Assembly (NCBI GenBank): GCA_030734395.1
Contig: JAUZTG010000042.1
Location: forward strand, 2,790,001 to 2,854,000
Length of the DNA stretch: 64,000 nt
Direction: 5' to 3'
From: Sarocladium kiliense
Lineage: Eukaryota > Ascomycota > Sordariomycetes > Hypocreales > Sarocladiaceae
How positions within the stretch are numbered: position 1 is the stretch's first letter; each line of letters opens with the position of its first letter. The notes under the pieces were generated by a model. It ran no database searches, was not told the origin of the DNA, and worked only from the letters and a program-made list of their open reading frames with translations. The position numbers and the translations under genes are program-made. Shown here in pieces: positions 1 through 10,650 of the stretch.

Positions 1-247
1 GCCGTTGCGCACGCCAAGGCAACGCCCATTGCCCCAAGCTTGTCGCAGCCTCATCGCGACGACCCTCAGCTGACTCCGCCTTCTCATATTCTTCCTTCTC
101 TTCCCAAATCCTCACCGGTTCTCCCCATTTCTGCGCTTAACCCATCTTCTACCCACGCGACAGCTTCTCACGCAGACCTCTCCCCCAAACCTTCATTCAA
201 GCGGTTTCTAGCAAGTGAGGCTCGTCGACCCCTCCATCCCGCCCGCC

Positions 248-1681
248 ATGCTCGACGAGAACCTCCCAACCTACCATTTCCAACAATCCACCGAAAATCC
301 TCTCCATACACTCCTTTATTTCACATACCAGGGATCTGAACCGTCGGCCGAGTATCTCCTCAAGCGACCACCACCAAGCGACGCGCCGAATCAATACGCT
401 TTCGGACTCTTCGACGTCCAATATTCCCACATACTATACGCAGAAGTTCTTCTTCGTCCAGAATGGTCGCAGCCCACGCTCTCCGCTGCTGAGCTGCGCG
501 CTCAGGGCCCGAATAATCAACCACCAGCCGCCCCAATTATTCCAGACGGCTTCACTATCGAACTGTACAACCCGGATCAGGCTGTCGCTGTCAAGCAGGA
601 GAAGGGCAGCTGGGGCCGCAATCATGCGTGGGACTTTGAGGTTCCCGAACGGAGCTTTCGCACACCGAGTGGAAGCAAGGTTGATGCGGAGGTCGGCCCA
701 GAGCTTGTTCCCGAACTGGTGCCAAAGGTCATGTTCCGATGGAAAAGAGACAGCAGGCTCAGCAAAGACATGACTTGCTACATGAGCGGGAGGAGTGTTG
801 GAGGGAAGAAGAACAAAGAGCCAGATATCACAGTGGCATTATTCAGACAGGCAAGACACGAGAGCAACGTCACAATCTACGAGCCGAACATGGCACGGGT
901 GGATGTGGAGGACCGCAAGGGTTTGGAGGTTATCCTTCTACTCACAGCCGAGGTCATTCGTGATCTCTACCTTGTGCCACGCTCCGACCCTTTCAACACT
1001 GCCGGTGCACCTGCACCTACACCACAGCAAATCGCCGCAGGCCGTCGTCGCGGCAGCTCTCCTCTTCATACCTCTGGCAGCGGCGCACCAGCAGCCGTCA
1101 TGTCCGGCGCCAACATCCCAAACAAAGCTCCTGCCCCGTCATCCTCGTCGCGCCCAGTCGATGCCGAAGCTCGTCGTTTGCAGGAGGCATTTGCTCGTGA
1201 AGAGCGTGAAGCACGCGAGCAAAGGGATAGAGAGGAGCAGCAGCGCATCAAGCGCATGCTTGAGGAGGAAGAGGCTAGAGAAAGACAGCGTCGACAGGCA
1301 GAGGTTGATGCAGAGACGGAACGGTTAAGGAGGGAGTATGGCGTACAGAGTCAGGAGAGGCGAGGGTCTACGCCGAGCTTACCGCCTAGACCGAACGGAG
1401 GAGGAGGTCTGTCGCCGCCGCCGGTGGCAGCCAGCGGTGCGAACGGAGGATGGTTTTCCGGTCCTGTGAGACCGACGAGCGCAGGACCGTCATCAGGAGA
1501 AGGCGGTGGTAGAAGGCCACATTTTGCACCGCCGCCGACGAATGAGAGCTATGGAGGGAAGAAGAAGCCGGGGCCATACCAGTTAGGAAGCTCAGCGGCA
1601 GCAACAATGAGTGGATTCTTTGGAAGAGGCGAGGACAGCGGGAAGAAGAAGGTGAAGAAGAAGAGGAGCGTGCATTTCTGA
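248..1681 (+). CDS. Conserved fungal protein of unknown function, basic C-terminus
   Basis: Single-exon gene of 477 aa. I chose the ATG that opens with MLDENLPTYHF; the frame is open 11 codons further upstream but only from a GTG. Residues 1-260 look like a folded, conserved domain (motifs such as LLYFTYQG, FGLFDVQYSHILYAEVLL, VTIYEPNM). The rest is low complexity: Pro/Ala/Ser-rich, then a charged helical stretch at about 310-365 rich in Arg, Glu and Gln (coiled-coil-like), then Gly/Pro-rich sequence and a Lys-rich tail ending KKKRSVHF that could act as a nuclear targeting signal. I do not recognise a named family. Codon use and the absence of frame breaks support a real gene. Confidence 0.8.
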   Translation: MLDENLPTYHFQQSTENPLHTLLYFTYQGSEPSAEYLLKRPPPSDAPNQYAFGLFDVQYSHILYAEVLLRPEWSQPTLSAAELRAQGPNNQPPAAPIIPDGFTIELYNPDQAVAVKQEKGSWGRNHAWDFEVPERSFRTPSGSKVDAEVGPELVPELVPKVMFRWKRDSRLSKDMTCYMSGRSVGGKKNKEPDITVALFRQARHESNVTIYEPNMARVDVEDRKGLEVILLLTAEVIRDLYLVPRSDPFNTAGAPAPTPQQIAAGRRRGSSPLHTSGSGAPAAVMSGANIPNKAPAPSSSSRPVDAEARRLQEAFAREEREAREQRDREEQQRIKRMLEEEEARERQRRQAEVDAETERLRREYGVQSQERRGSTPSLPPRPNGGGGLSPPPVAASGANGGWFSGPVRPTSAGPSSGEGGGRRPHFAPPPTNESYGGKKKPGPYQLGSSAAATMSGFFGRGEDSGKKKVKKKRSVHF

Positions 1682-3078
1682 GGCACCTTGGGTAGGGATA
1701 TACCATGTTAGGCAAGGAGCGAGAAGATGGATTAATGTGATCATGACTTTATGCTTTTTTCATCTGGTTGTAAAATAGTAACAATGAGTCGCTGGCCTTG
1801 TTTGCACGTTGTTGGTATCATTTCGTTTCCCTCCCGTTCCAAATCTGTAGTTCCTCGACCGACGCCCAGTTTCACCATTGCCATCCATTCCCAGCGAGTA
1901 CCAGTCCTTTGTCAAGATTCGATGACGAGATGCTCTCGCTCCTTCTCCTTAGTTCCTCCTTGGGAAGAGTTGCCTCAGAGGATGGGGTTGTTGCACCACT
2001 GTGGATGGCGTTGTTTGATGTGGTGGGCTTCATCTCGAGGCCATTACTCAACTCGCGAGTCTGGTCGGCCGAGGAGGTATAAGTGATGTAGGTGAGTTCT
2101 GCGCCGAACATTGTGCTTGATTTCTTGATGATGAAACGGATTACTGGAGAGAGGGGATTTGTTTCCGAGGGCTTTGTCTTTCAGTAGTTATTGCGCAACC
2201 TTGAGAACACTTCTATTCATCACTAAAAATGGATTCGGGGCACTCTTTATTGATCCCATCTGAGAAAAGCACAGACATCCCTTCACTTCCAGAATATTTC
2301 CTCTCACGAGACTCTTCTCGTAGGACATCGGAGACCTCCGAAAGTATTACTTGAGAAAATGTTCAGGTGGTGGATATTTTTTTCTCGTCATTCTTCCCTT
2401 TCGGCGGCTCTGCTCCCCACTTACAAAACATGCGATTCACGATGGTGGCCGAAACTAGCCGTATTTGTGATGTGAGCTTAAGAGAAGCTCCATCCACTAG
2501 TATGTTAAGGCTATTAGGCGGCAGTAGTAGTTTGTTCTAGAAACGACAAGTAATTGGTTGAAATGTCACTTCAGCCTTATGTTTAGGATTGCTGCTGCGA
2601 GAGAACCTCTCTCTCGTCCAAGGCTCCAGTTGGTGACAGCTGAGCTGGATCTAGTTGTCGTTCTACAGCGAATGAGGTGCCGTGACAAAATGGTCGTCGT
2701 GCCTCGTTTCGCGTTCATGTTGTTCAGATTTAAAAGCCAGTTTCAGCTTGATTTGTTCTGCTCCCACCCGCAACAGCCATAGCAGCTTGGACCCCGTTGA
2801 GCAACGGCATAACCTAAATATGACAACACATTAATATGACGGATCCTTTTGAAACACATGGTGTATATGTAGATTGAATTAGAGGAAACCTCGGAGTTCA
2901 GATTCCTGTTCGAACTCGTGGGAGCGATGTGTTCAGACATTCAGACATTCAGACAGGGCATGGAAGTGTTTTATGAGCAAACCCTCTGCACGACAGTACC
3001 TGTGCACCGCGGACAGGACAGTGTATCCTCAAATCAAAAAGGAAGAACACCAAGGGGTTCCAGCAAAACGCAAACGTT
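1682..3078. other. Gene-free stretch
   Basis: Intergenic DNA between the conserved protein and the tRNA gene. Only short open frames without family resemblance are present, with no repeats or RNA genes that I can recognise. The first part should hold the 3' UTR of the upstream gene. Confidence 0.6.
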
Positions 3079-3168
3079 TGGACGAGCGGAGAATTGAACT
3101 CCGGACCTTCAGCAAACGCACATTGGTTACAATGCGAAGCAGACGCCATACCACTAGACCACACGCCC
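3079..3168 (-). tRNA. tRNA-Ala (anticodon CGC) with an 18-nt intron
   Basis: Read on the minus strand, the gene begins GGGCGTG TG and has the D arm TCTAGTGGTATGG. The anticodon loop is TTCGCA with CGC at 3134-3136, the T arm is CGGAG-TTCAATT-CTCCG, and the 3' acceptor strand is CTCGTCC followed by A. An 18-nt intron (3115-3132) sits one base 3' of the anticodon, the normal place for a nuclear tRNA intron. The mature length would be 72 nt before CCA. Two mismatches weaken it: T6-T67 in the acceptor stem and T29-T41 in the anticodon stem. It may be an active gene with imperfect stems or the start of a decaying copy. Confidence 0.72.
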
Positions 3169-3416
3169 TTACTTATAAGGCCGCGGTCTTGAAATCAGGC
3201 TCCATGAAACCTGGGTGATCGTCGCTAGCTCGGGGATAAAGACAGCATATCAAAGTCGAGGCGACTGGAGAGAGGGAAGAGAGGAGCAACAGTGAACAAG
3301 CCATTGATGACAAGGTGAGGGTCAATCATATGTTTTCTGGGAGATGTCAATCTGTCTGCGATCTCTATATTGCATCCAAACGCCAGGAAGTAATGCTTGG
3401 GACTAAGCCTGATCCG

Positions 3417-4419
3417 TTACTTCCCCTTGACTTTTTCCAGCCTGAGGTCGTTGATGACCATGTATCTACTGAATGTGATCCAACCATAGCGAAACCAGAC
3501 CATCTGGCTCTTGTGCGCCTCTGTCATGGCCTTCCAGGCCGTTCCCAATGCAGCATCGCCCGTCAGCCTATTCGTGAACAGGAGCACTCCTGGGTGCTTC
3601 TGGTCTTCCTCGCTGCCAGCACCATTTCCACCTATCCACCAGCTTCCCAAAGTGACAAAGATATCGGCGAAGGATGTGTACTTGCGCAGCATGCCAACGC
3701 TACTGAGGGTGTAGAGGTCGACTGGCGAGGACTCAGCAGTGGCGAGGAGGCTTGCAATAAAAGCGCGGGCGCCGTGGAAGAGGGAGATGTGATTCGGGTG
3801 CGAGGAGACGCCTTGCGAATCGAAGGTGATAAGGACGTCAATGTTGATGTTCGGGGAGGAGGACTTGGGACGAGGGCTGTTCAGAGTCGGGGCGAAGGCA
3901 CTGCACAGGAGATTGGAGATCTTCTGGGTGTCCCAAGTTGTGGTCATGGAGTCGGGGAAGTCCTCACTAAAGCGGGTATAGAGTCAGTATCAGAGCTTGA
4001 CGGAAGCAATTTGAAGGAGAAAATGTACGGGTTGTCAACGACAAAGACGTCGTCCTCATCACGAAGACCCAACTGCATGCCGCTCTTGATCAACTCCTTC
4101 TTCCTCGTGTCCCCCAAGCCATCAGCGTCTCCTGGACCAATTGTTAGCAAGCCTTCCTCTTTCACCTCCAGCACCACCATCTTGAAAACATACCAGTGCT
4201 CAGACACAGGATCTTGACGTGGTTGCCGGTCTCGGGCCTTGTGAGAGCAAGGACTGTTGGTGCGAAGAACATAGCTTCGTCGTCCGGGTGGGCTATGAGC
4301 AGGCAAATCCGCTTGTTCTTCAATGTCGGGAGGCGCGCGGGTACGACAGCAGCGATGTAGGCATAGAGAGCCGGAATAACGAGCAGCGCAGCTGCAGACA
4401 GGACGAGGAGGAGGTCCAT
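3417..4419 (-). CDS. gpi12: N-acetylglucosaminyl-phosphatidylinositol de-N-acetylase (PIG-L/Gpi12)
   Basis: Deacetylates GlcNAc-PI, the second step of GPI-anchor synthesis at the endoplasmic reticulum. Three exons (4194-4419, 4029-4131, 3417-3966) with two 62-nt introns give 292 aa. The protein opens with a hydrophobic signal anchor (LLLVLSAAALLVIPALYAYI). Next come the metal-binding AHPDDEAMFF motif near residue 45, then GDTRKKEL, DNPEDFPDSMTTTWD and VSSHPNHI, which follow the PIG-L/Gpi12 order. Length matches the family (about 250-300 aa). A long open frame on the opposite strand (3315-4217) is a shadow of this gene. The start was chosen at the Met just before the anchor; a Met 14 codons upstream is also in frame. 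Confidence 0.93.
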
Positions 4420-5560
4420 GGTGCCTTGTCGTTGGAAGGAAATGGAGGACGTTGAGAGCAAGGCGAAGAAGGAGTTCGTCGGGGCCAGGAACCCCCCTCC
4501 CCGAAGCTTGACAAGGCGGGGTGTCTTGTCGATACGTAGCTGACGTGCGGTAGCTGCAGTGTGAAGCTCCGGGTGATGTCAATTGCACGCAGGAAACTCC
4601 GGATGAGAGGAAGAGAAAGTCAATTGGCCGCTGGCAAGGACACGCGACGAACGTGTCGTAAACTTTTTAGTAGTTTGCAGTAGCTGCAGGAGGTGTCACG
4701 GTGCGGGACGGTGCTACAGCTTGGAGAAGCCACCTGGCGATTTGGGGGACCCCTGTCTGACTTGGTGCCTCTCTTCCCCTCCAGCTCCATCCACCCACAT
4801 CCAGCCATCGCTTCCATCCGTTCAGCCTTTCTCTTGTCGCGTGTCCTCCTCCGTCATTTCATCATTCCATAACCCAGGAAACCCTAGTCACCTCGTCTGG
4901 ATCCTGGCCCCGGTCACTCGCAACCGAATCGGTCCTCATCCTCCGCTGGAAATGAACAGCAAGCAATCCAACCGAGCGACGATGTTGGTCCCACTCATGG
5001 TCAAGTGACAAAGACTTTAATTTCGCTGTTCTCCGAGGGCAATCCCCGGATGCAGGAGGACGGACAGCGTCGCAGGAGGACGGACAGCGTCGCAGGAGGA
5101 CGGACAGCGTCGCAGGAGGACGGACAGCGTCGCAGGAGGACGGACAGCGTCGCTAGGAGTCACGAGTGCGAGAGGAGCAGAGCAGGCGGCAAAGAGGGCA
5201 TCGCAAAAGAGTGTCGTTGAAGTTGGGTGCGAATCATGTTTTCTGGCTTTGAAGTTCCCCATCCCACCCTCCCAACCTCCATCGTACATCTGTGATTTTC
5301 TGGTCTCCATTTTCTATCTACTTCAGTGGTACTGATTATCGCCCAGGCATCTTTCCGTGGACTATTGATCATAACATCGTTACGGTAGGGACTGTGATGC
5401 GAAAGGAAATGCGTTTGCTGAGGCTGGCCACTTGGGCGTATTGTTGACTGTAAGGAAACCAGTTAGGGCAACGGTGTGCAATGAGGGGATGGACAGCATC
5501 AAGCGATGCATCCAAAGAGTTGTCTCAGGCAAGGCTGTGCCTGTCTTGTTGTCCCTGACC
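4420..5560. other. Gene-free stretch with a minisatellite
   Basis: Contains the upstream region of the PIG-L gene and the 3' flank of the ZIP transporter gene. Apart from the 20-bp tandem repeat listed separately, no gene or RNA is recognisable. Confidence 0.6.
5052..5151. repeat. Five perfect copies of a 20-bp tandem repeat
   Basis: The unit begins GCAGGAGGACGG and ends CAGCGTC. Five identical copies lie head to tail, followed by a diverged partial copy (GCTAGGAG). The period is not a multiple of three, so open frames crossing it are accidental. Perfect identity suggests recent expansion and probable length variation between strains. Confidence 0.95.
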
Positions 5561-7168
5561 TTAAGCGAAGGCACCGATGATGGCCATGCCAGCAGCTGGA
5601 AATCATATCAGTCGTCGCACATAATGTCGTGGTTTGAGCAGGCTCACCTCCAAGAAGCACCCAGCAGAACGCCACCTTCTTGCTCCTTGGCGTCATGACA
5701 CGATCAGCCTCGTCAGAGAGGAAGTCCTCAGCGAGCAAGTCAACCAAGGCTGCCCAGATGAGCAAACCGAATGAACTTTTTCCATGTTAGCACCGCTCAG
5801 AAGTCACACGTCCGATGGGGACCAGCACTTACAAGGCGTTGAAGCAACCGACCAAGATCAGACCGAACGCACTGTCAGGATCATATGTGCCATTGAGAGC
5901 AATTCCAAGACCCATACCAAGAGGAGCCGTGGTACCAAAAGCAAGAACAAGAATCCACGGCCGCCAGCTACCCTTGGGGTAGGGTACTTCAGCAATACGA
6001 GATCCGAGACCCAGACCTTCGAACATCTGGTGGAAGACAATGGCGATGACAAGGATCAGGTATCCCTCGATTGTAAGAGAGACAGTGATACCGACAAAAA
6101 CGGAGTGGAACAGGATACCGCCCTCGAGAAGGCTGATGTTGAGGGACATCTTGCGCAAGACTTCGGGATCGACCTGCTGGTCCTCGAGATCAAAGTTAAA
6201 GTCCTTAGCCGCAGTGCCTGAGACGTTGATGGTCGGTACCTGGAGCTTGCCATTGTCACCAGCAGCGGCCCGTGAAGCCTCGAGAGTGCGGACCTGCTCC
6301 CGAGCCTGTTCCATTATGCGACGGTGATCCTTCTCGTTCTTTGCGTTGTTCTTGTTGATCATGTTCATCAACTCAAGACGCTGTCGAACGTACTGCTCGT
6401 AGAAGACAACGAACCAAGCGGGCATCTCCGACTGAGGCAGAACCACATTGTTGGGATCGTCGAAGGGGTTTGTTACGTATGGATATCGCTCCTTCTCCAT
6501 ATCTGCCTGGTAGGCCATGGCCTTCTCGTAGTCGAGGATGGTGGCTCGATCGTTGTCGCCATAATCGAAGCTGGCGTCAGGGCGGGGAGGACGAGGGGGA
6601 GTAATGGCTGGCATGCCGTTGACGCCCATGATCATTGATCGACGTGGTGCTGCCGTGATGTCGCCGTTGGGATTGCCATGTGAGTGGCCACCAGTCTTCC
6701 CGTGAAGCCACAGCTCGACGGTGAAGAGCATGAACATGGCGCCCATCATGATGACACCAGGCATTGCCGGGTAGTCCTCGATAAGAACATCCGGAAGACA
6801 AGGGTCCGTCAGACTGCCGAAAGACTCGGGAAGAAGCTGACAAGGTATTAGTTGTGATATGAGGTAATTGGAGCGATTAACATACATGAACGAAGGCTGT
6901 TGCTATAAGCACTCCTGTACCAAAGTGCTTACACGCAAAGAAGACCTTTTGCGGAACCTTGACTGAAGGAACCTTCTTTGCGACAACAGGGAAGCCAGCG
7001 CCCAAGATTGATGCGATCATGACGACAACTATACACGTGTCAGCTTTCTTTTGAGTGCAATACAACGGGCTGATGAAAGCACCTACAAAGACCTCCCACG
7101 TGAAGGGGCACATCGTAATTGCCAGTCTCTTGGCCGCCGCCGCATTGCGGCTTCGGTTCGTCAGCCAT
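5561..7168 (-). CDS. ZIP-family zinc/iron transporter
   Basis: Plasma-membrane divalent metal importer of the ZIP family. Five exons (7087-7168, 6886-7028, 5833-6836, 5648-5775, 5561-5595) give 463 aa. The true start is in a different frame from the long open stretch seen there: MADEPKPQCGGGQETGNYDVPLHV, the short N-terminus usual for fungal ZIPs. TM1 follows (MIASILGAGFPVV), then VFFACKHFGTGVLIATAFVHLLP. A cytosolic loop carries a His cluster (HGKTGGHSHG). The ZIP signature is intact: HSVFVG in TM4 and HQMFEGLGLG in TM5. The C-terminus is LLIWAALVDLLAEDFLSDEADR...GMAIIGAFA. The loop between TM3 and TM4 is unusually long, about 180 residues. It is divergent from the CDF transporter gene. Confidence 0.93.
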
Positions 7169-7544
7169 TTCGAGGAGGCTTCGGTAAGCCGAGAGGAAGG
7201 GATAAGAAATCCGAAAGTCGGATTGATGTACAAGCCAGCTTGATACAGGACAAAGCAGAATCGGTTGAGCTCGTCAAGAGGTTTACCGATCCAGAGAAAC
7301 ACGGAAAAATAAAAATATGACAAGGAATCAACTTGACTGTATATCCCAACACAAGAAGAGAAGTGCTGACGACAAAGGAAGACAATAGGAAAATGTTGGG
7401 ATATCGAAACCGTCCAGCAGCTTCACGTCATGACCAGCAGAGGAAAGAAAAGTTGAGCGAGTACAGCGAACTTATCCCATCGCCGAGAAGATGAAGATAC
7501 CGAAATAGAACCCTTGTGGTCTGACCAAAGTGGTTGGATCCTCT

Positions 7545-7650
7545 TCGCGAAGAAGAAGTGCCAAGAGAAGGAGGAAAAGAAGGGAAGAAGGGAGGAAGAA
7601 AGAGAAACAAGAGAGGATCAGATAAGAGCGGGAGATGCGAGGGTGATGAA
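7545..7650 (-). promoter_or_regulatory. CT-rich promoter tract upstream of the ZIP gene
   Basis: On the coding strand of the ZIP gene this block is almost pure pyrimidine, about 380-480 bp before the start codon. Such CT-rich tracts commonly lie just before transcription starts in filamentous fungi, so the 5' UTR may be several hundred bases long. This is inference from composition only. Confidence 0.4.
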
Positions 7651-8272
7651 AGAGAAAGGAACAGCACGGGCGTTGTGATGGAGAGACACCCAGGGGGAAG
7701 AAGAAACGATGCCGAGAGGAGGGAGAGATATTATTCTGGATGCTATACCAGCAAGTCTTATGTTTCGATAGGACACCGGTATCAATGCTCCCGGTTCCTT
7801 GATGAAGAATGAAGAACTGTCTCGGACTGGTCCTTTGTTTCTATCTTCGGAGAAGCCAAGGCTCGCAAGAACGCGTTCTATCTCAATCGCACGAGGGTTG
7901 ATGGAGACGCACAGAGCGATCTTCGGTACGTCTGTCTGGGATGGAGGGTGTTTGGGGAGTTCGACTCTCAGATCATCACCATGTCTGGGCTGAAGAGAAA
8001 CGACCGCGTGTAACGAGATGTTGTTGTCGATGGTCGGGGGTGGAGTATCTCTGACTAGGTATATTGGCAACGGCTGGCTGGGGTGTAGGCTGGGGCCGCG
8101 TCAACAGGATGTCTATCGAAAGGGCCTGAGATGATTGTTTATTTCTGGCATTTCTGGGCACTTGGCGGGGAAGAACGAGAGACAAGGAAGCGAGTGAGTC
8201 GTCGAAGTATCATCAGTGGGCAAGGGTGAGGCGTCGTCGATGTTGATCCTAACGTCCGTGCTGTTACACTGA

Positions 8273-8290
8273 GCTGAGCATTAGCTCAGC
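8273..8290. repeat. Short perfect inverted repeat
   Basis: GCTGAGC, a 4-nt loop ATTA, then GCTCAGC. It is a 7-bp perfect stem within the long divergent intergenic region and could be a protein-binding dyad or chance. Confidence 0.4.
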
Positions 8291-10339
8291 GTCAGGTAAG
8301 TCTACGCTCAAAGTCACGCTCGGTTATTCCCTACGCACAGAGAACCCATGATAATAGCCTAGCTAACAGTTCTGCAGCCAGTCCATAGTGCAGGGGTGGG
8401 AAATGCGGCCAACTACGGACGGCCGATCACTCTCGCTTCGGTATCAAGTTCCTCATCTGGACAACGCTCTACCACTTCCAGCAGTGCAACCAGTGCTGTG
8501 CAATTCACAATGCCAACCTCCCGACAGGAAGCCCTTGTTCGGACGGCACTTAGCACAGCAGCGATATACGTGGCGTGAGCGCTGCCTCGGAAAAGAATGG
8601 CAGTGACGCGGTTGAGACAGATCTGAAGGGTGTGGTGGAACGAGTGTATGCGTGCCCCAGGCCAAAGCACGGGCATCATGTGCCACTGACCACGGAACGA
8701 GCCTCTGCCGTTCCCTTAATCGGCAGACAAGGCCACTGACGAAGCTAGCAGGCTGAGAACGGCAGTCAAATTAACCTCATCTGACGCCGGCATTTACTTT
8801 CACGTCACTGCTGCACTACGATCTCGAATATCCACACCACCACGCAGACAAAGCAGATAAGGTTGTCCGGCGCGCAGCGGGTGGCTTCCCGGGACGCGTA
8901 AGGCTAAGGAGACAGCAGTGGTGAGGGAGGAAAGGGGAAAAGGGGTAAGCTAGCTGTCTGGGATTGAGGTAATTTGAAGCTATTTTTACTTTATCGACTG
9001 AGAAAGTGTGAAGAAGAGGGCGGTTTGTCAGGAGTCGTGTTCTGCGACGAGTCGGAGAATATGTTAAGCTTAAGAGGGAACCTAAGATGCCGAGCGCTGG
9101 GACCACTGCGAAAGAGGATTGTCAGCAGAATGAGGGACCCTGCGAGTGGTTCGAGACCCTGCCTGGGAACGGTTGACCCAGTGTACCAAGCTTCCTGGAG
9201 AAAGAGCGTGGATTCGTCCCTGTCTGGGTTCTGGGGAGACATGGGCATTGAGTCCCGTGTCTGGGGGAGGAGTCTAGAGGAGGCAAATCTCAAACGGTCT
9301 GGAGACACGATGCCGCGCGATCGCCAAGCGCCTTGTCGCTCTTGGAGCGAGGTCCGACTACCCGATGGGGAGACGAGGAGGAAGTTGAAGCGAAAGTGGT
9401 TTCGCGTCTCAGTTGTCTCCGGGTTTGCTTCTGTGGTCGTTGGGAAGTGCAGGGGCCTCCTCCTCAGACCGCTTACCCCGGCTCAAACGAGTCCGGCAAT
9501 TAATAGGCCGGATTGCAACTGGGTTCCGCTCCCGATTGGCTGCTAGCCAGGAGGTAAATAGTGGGCGGGCAAATGCGGCGCTCGGGGCGTTCTGATCCTT
9601 GTCTATAGTTACAACGGGTATCAGTAACGGTGAAGAGGAGCACCTGTGCGTGTGGGGGGGGGGGAGACGTGAGTTGAGGTTGATAAAGCATAGACGGGAC
9701 CGCCAGGAAGAAGAAACAGGAGGTAACTAAAGATAGAAAAGGTCGGTGTTTTAGCTCCGTTGGAGAGGGCAGCGACGAGAAGAGATGCAAAAGAACCTTG
9801 AGCCACCCTTGTTCATGCGGTGTGGCATTTTAGCATTGAACCATGGTAATAGTTTCCACAAGGGCGCTGGAGATATCTCGCATTCTCGCAATGACTGAGG
9901 AGGTTGGCTGCTGGGTTGGCCTACCTTCAGTGTACCATAGTTGAGTTAAGCTAGACTTTGTCTAAGAACTGGTTCCCGCTGTGCCGTTTCGGTCCCTCTT
10001 CAATAACCCGGATGCAAGATGGGGCTCGTCGAGATGCCCTGCTAGATGAGTTAGTTGACTCTTTGTTCCATTGCCGAGACAATTACACAGCTTGTAGTCA
10101 TTCTCTTGCCGCTCTTTGCTGCTTGAGGCTCTAGACTGACGGAGACCGTTTCTGTTGCTGGGCCTCGGAGCTGGAAACACGGTGATGATCCTCCTCCCAC
10201 CCCTTCTCCTTGCCCCCCTACTTTTCCTGCTGCTTCTTCCTGGTGGTTGTGTCACTGACCAACATTGACCCATCGTTAAACCCGGTTAGAAGCCTGCGAC
10301 ACCAGAGTTTGGTCCGTTATATACACCGATTCATGCTCA

Positions 10340-10445
10340 TCCCTTCCTTCTTGCCTCTACCTCCAACACCCCCCTCCCGCTTCTCTCACAATCCTCTCTT
10401 CCAAAATAAACTTCATCCCATCTTCTCTGACTTGCCCTTTGCTAT
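10340..10445 (+). promoter_or_regulatory. CT-rich promoter tract upstream of the CDF gene
   Basis: Pyrimidine-rich block about 200-310 bp before the CDF start codon, similar in kind to the tract before the ZIP gene. It may mark the transcription start region. Confidence 0.35.
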
Positions 10446-10650
10446 TTTCTAAGACTGTGCAGTGTCTCGGAACTGGCTTGCTCAGGCTTGACAAAGATTT
10501 CTCGTTGCTACTATATTTGCCGATCACTTGAGGATTGACGGTACTCCGGAGGCACTCCTCTGCCACGCGTTCACACACCCCTGGTCAAACCTGACAGCTC
10601 GTCGCAAATAGAGCGTTGTGAGAGAGCAGAAGAGCGCGCCTCGCTTCGCT

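Larger units (their letters stand above)
7169..10650. other. 3.5-kb gene-free stretch between two divergent metal transporter genes
   Basis: Holds the upstream regions and probably long 5' UTRs of the ZIP and CDF genes. I see a purine/pyrimidine-biased tract near 7545-7650, a second pyrimidine-rich tract at about 10340-10445, a short hairpin near 8280 and a run of 10-11 G at about 9653. No open frame here resembles a known protein. The longest (8974-9546, 190 codons) has no recognisable features. Confidence 0.6.

Noticed and set aside
3315..4217. 300-codon open frame on the plus strand
   Set aside because: It lies opposite the PIG-L gene, whose motifs and splice sites are clear. The plus-strand translation has no family resemblance.
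5005..5220. Open frames through the 20-bp repeat
   Set aside because: The repeat length is not divisible by three, so the repetitive peptide is an accident of the array.
7088..7323. Longer N-terminus of the ZIP gene suggested by an open frame (MSYFYFSVF...)
   Set aside because: It is in another frame. The ATG at 7168 gives the typical CGGGQ...YDVPLHV start joined by a GTAGGT donor to TM1.
8974..9546. 190-codon open frame in the divergent metal-transporter region
   Set aside because: No conserved motifs, odd composition and position inside a probable promoter/5' UTR region.
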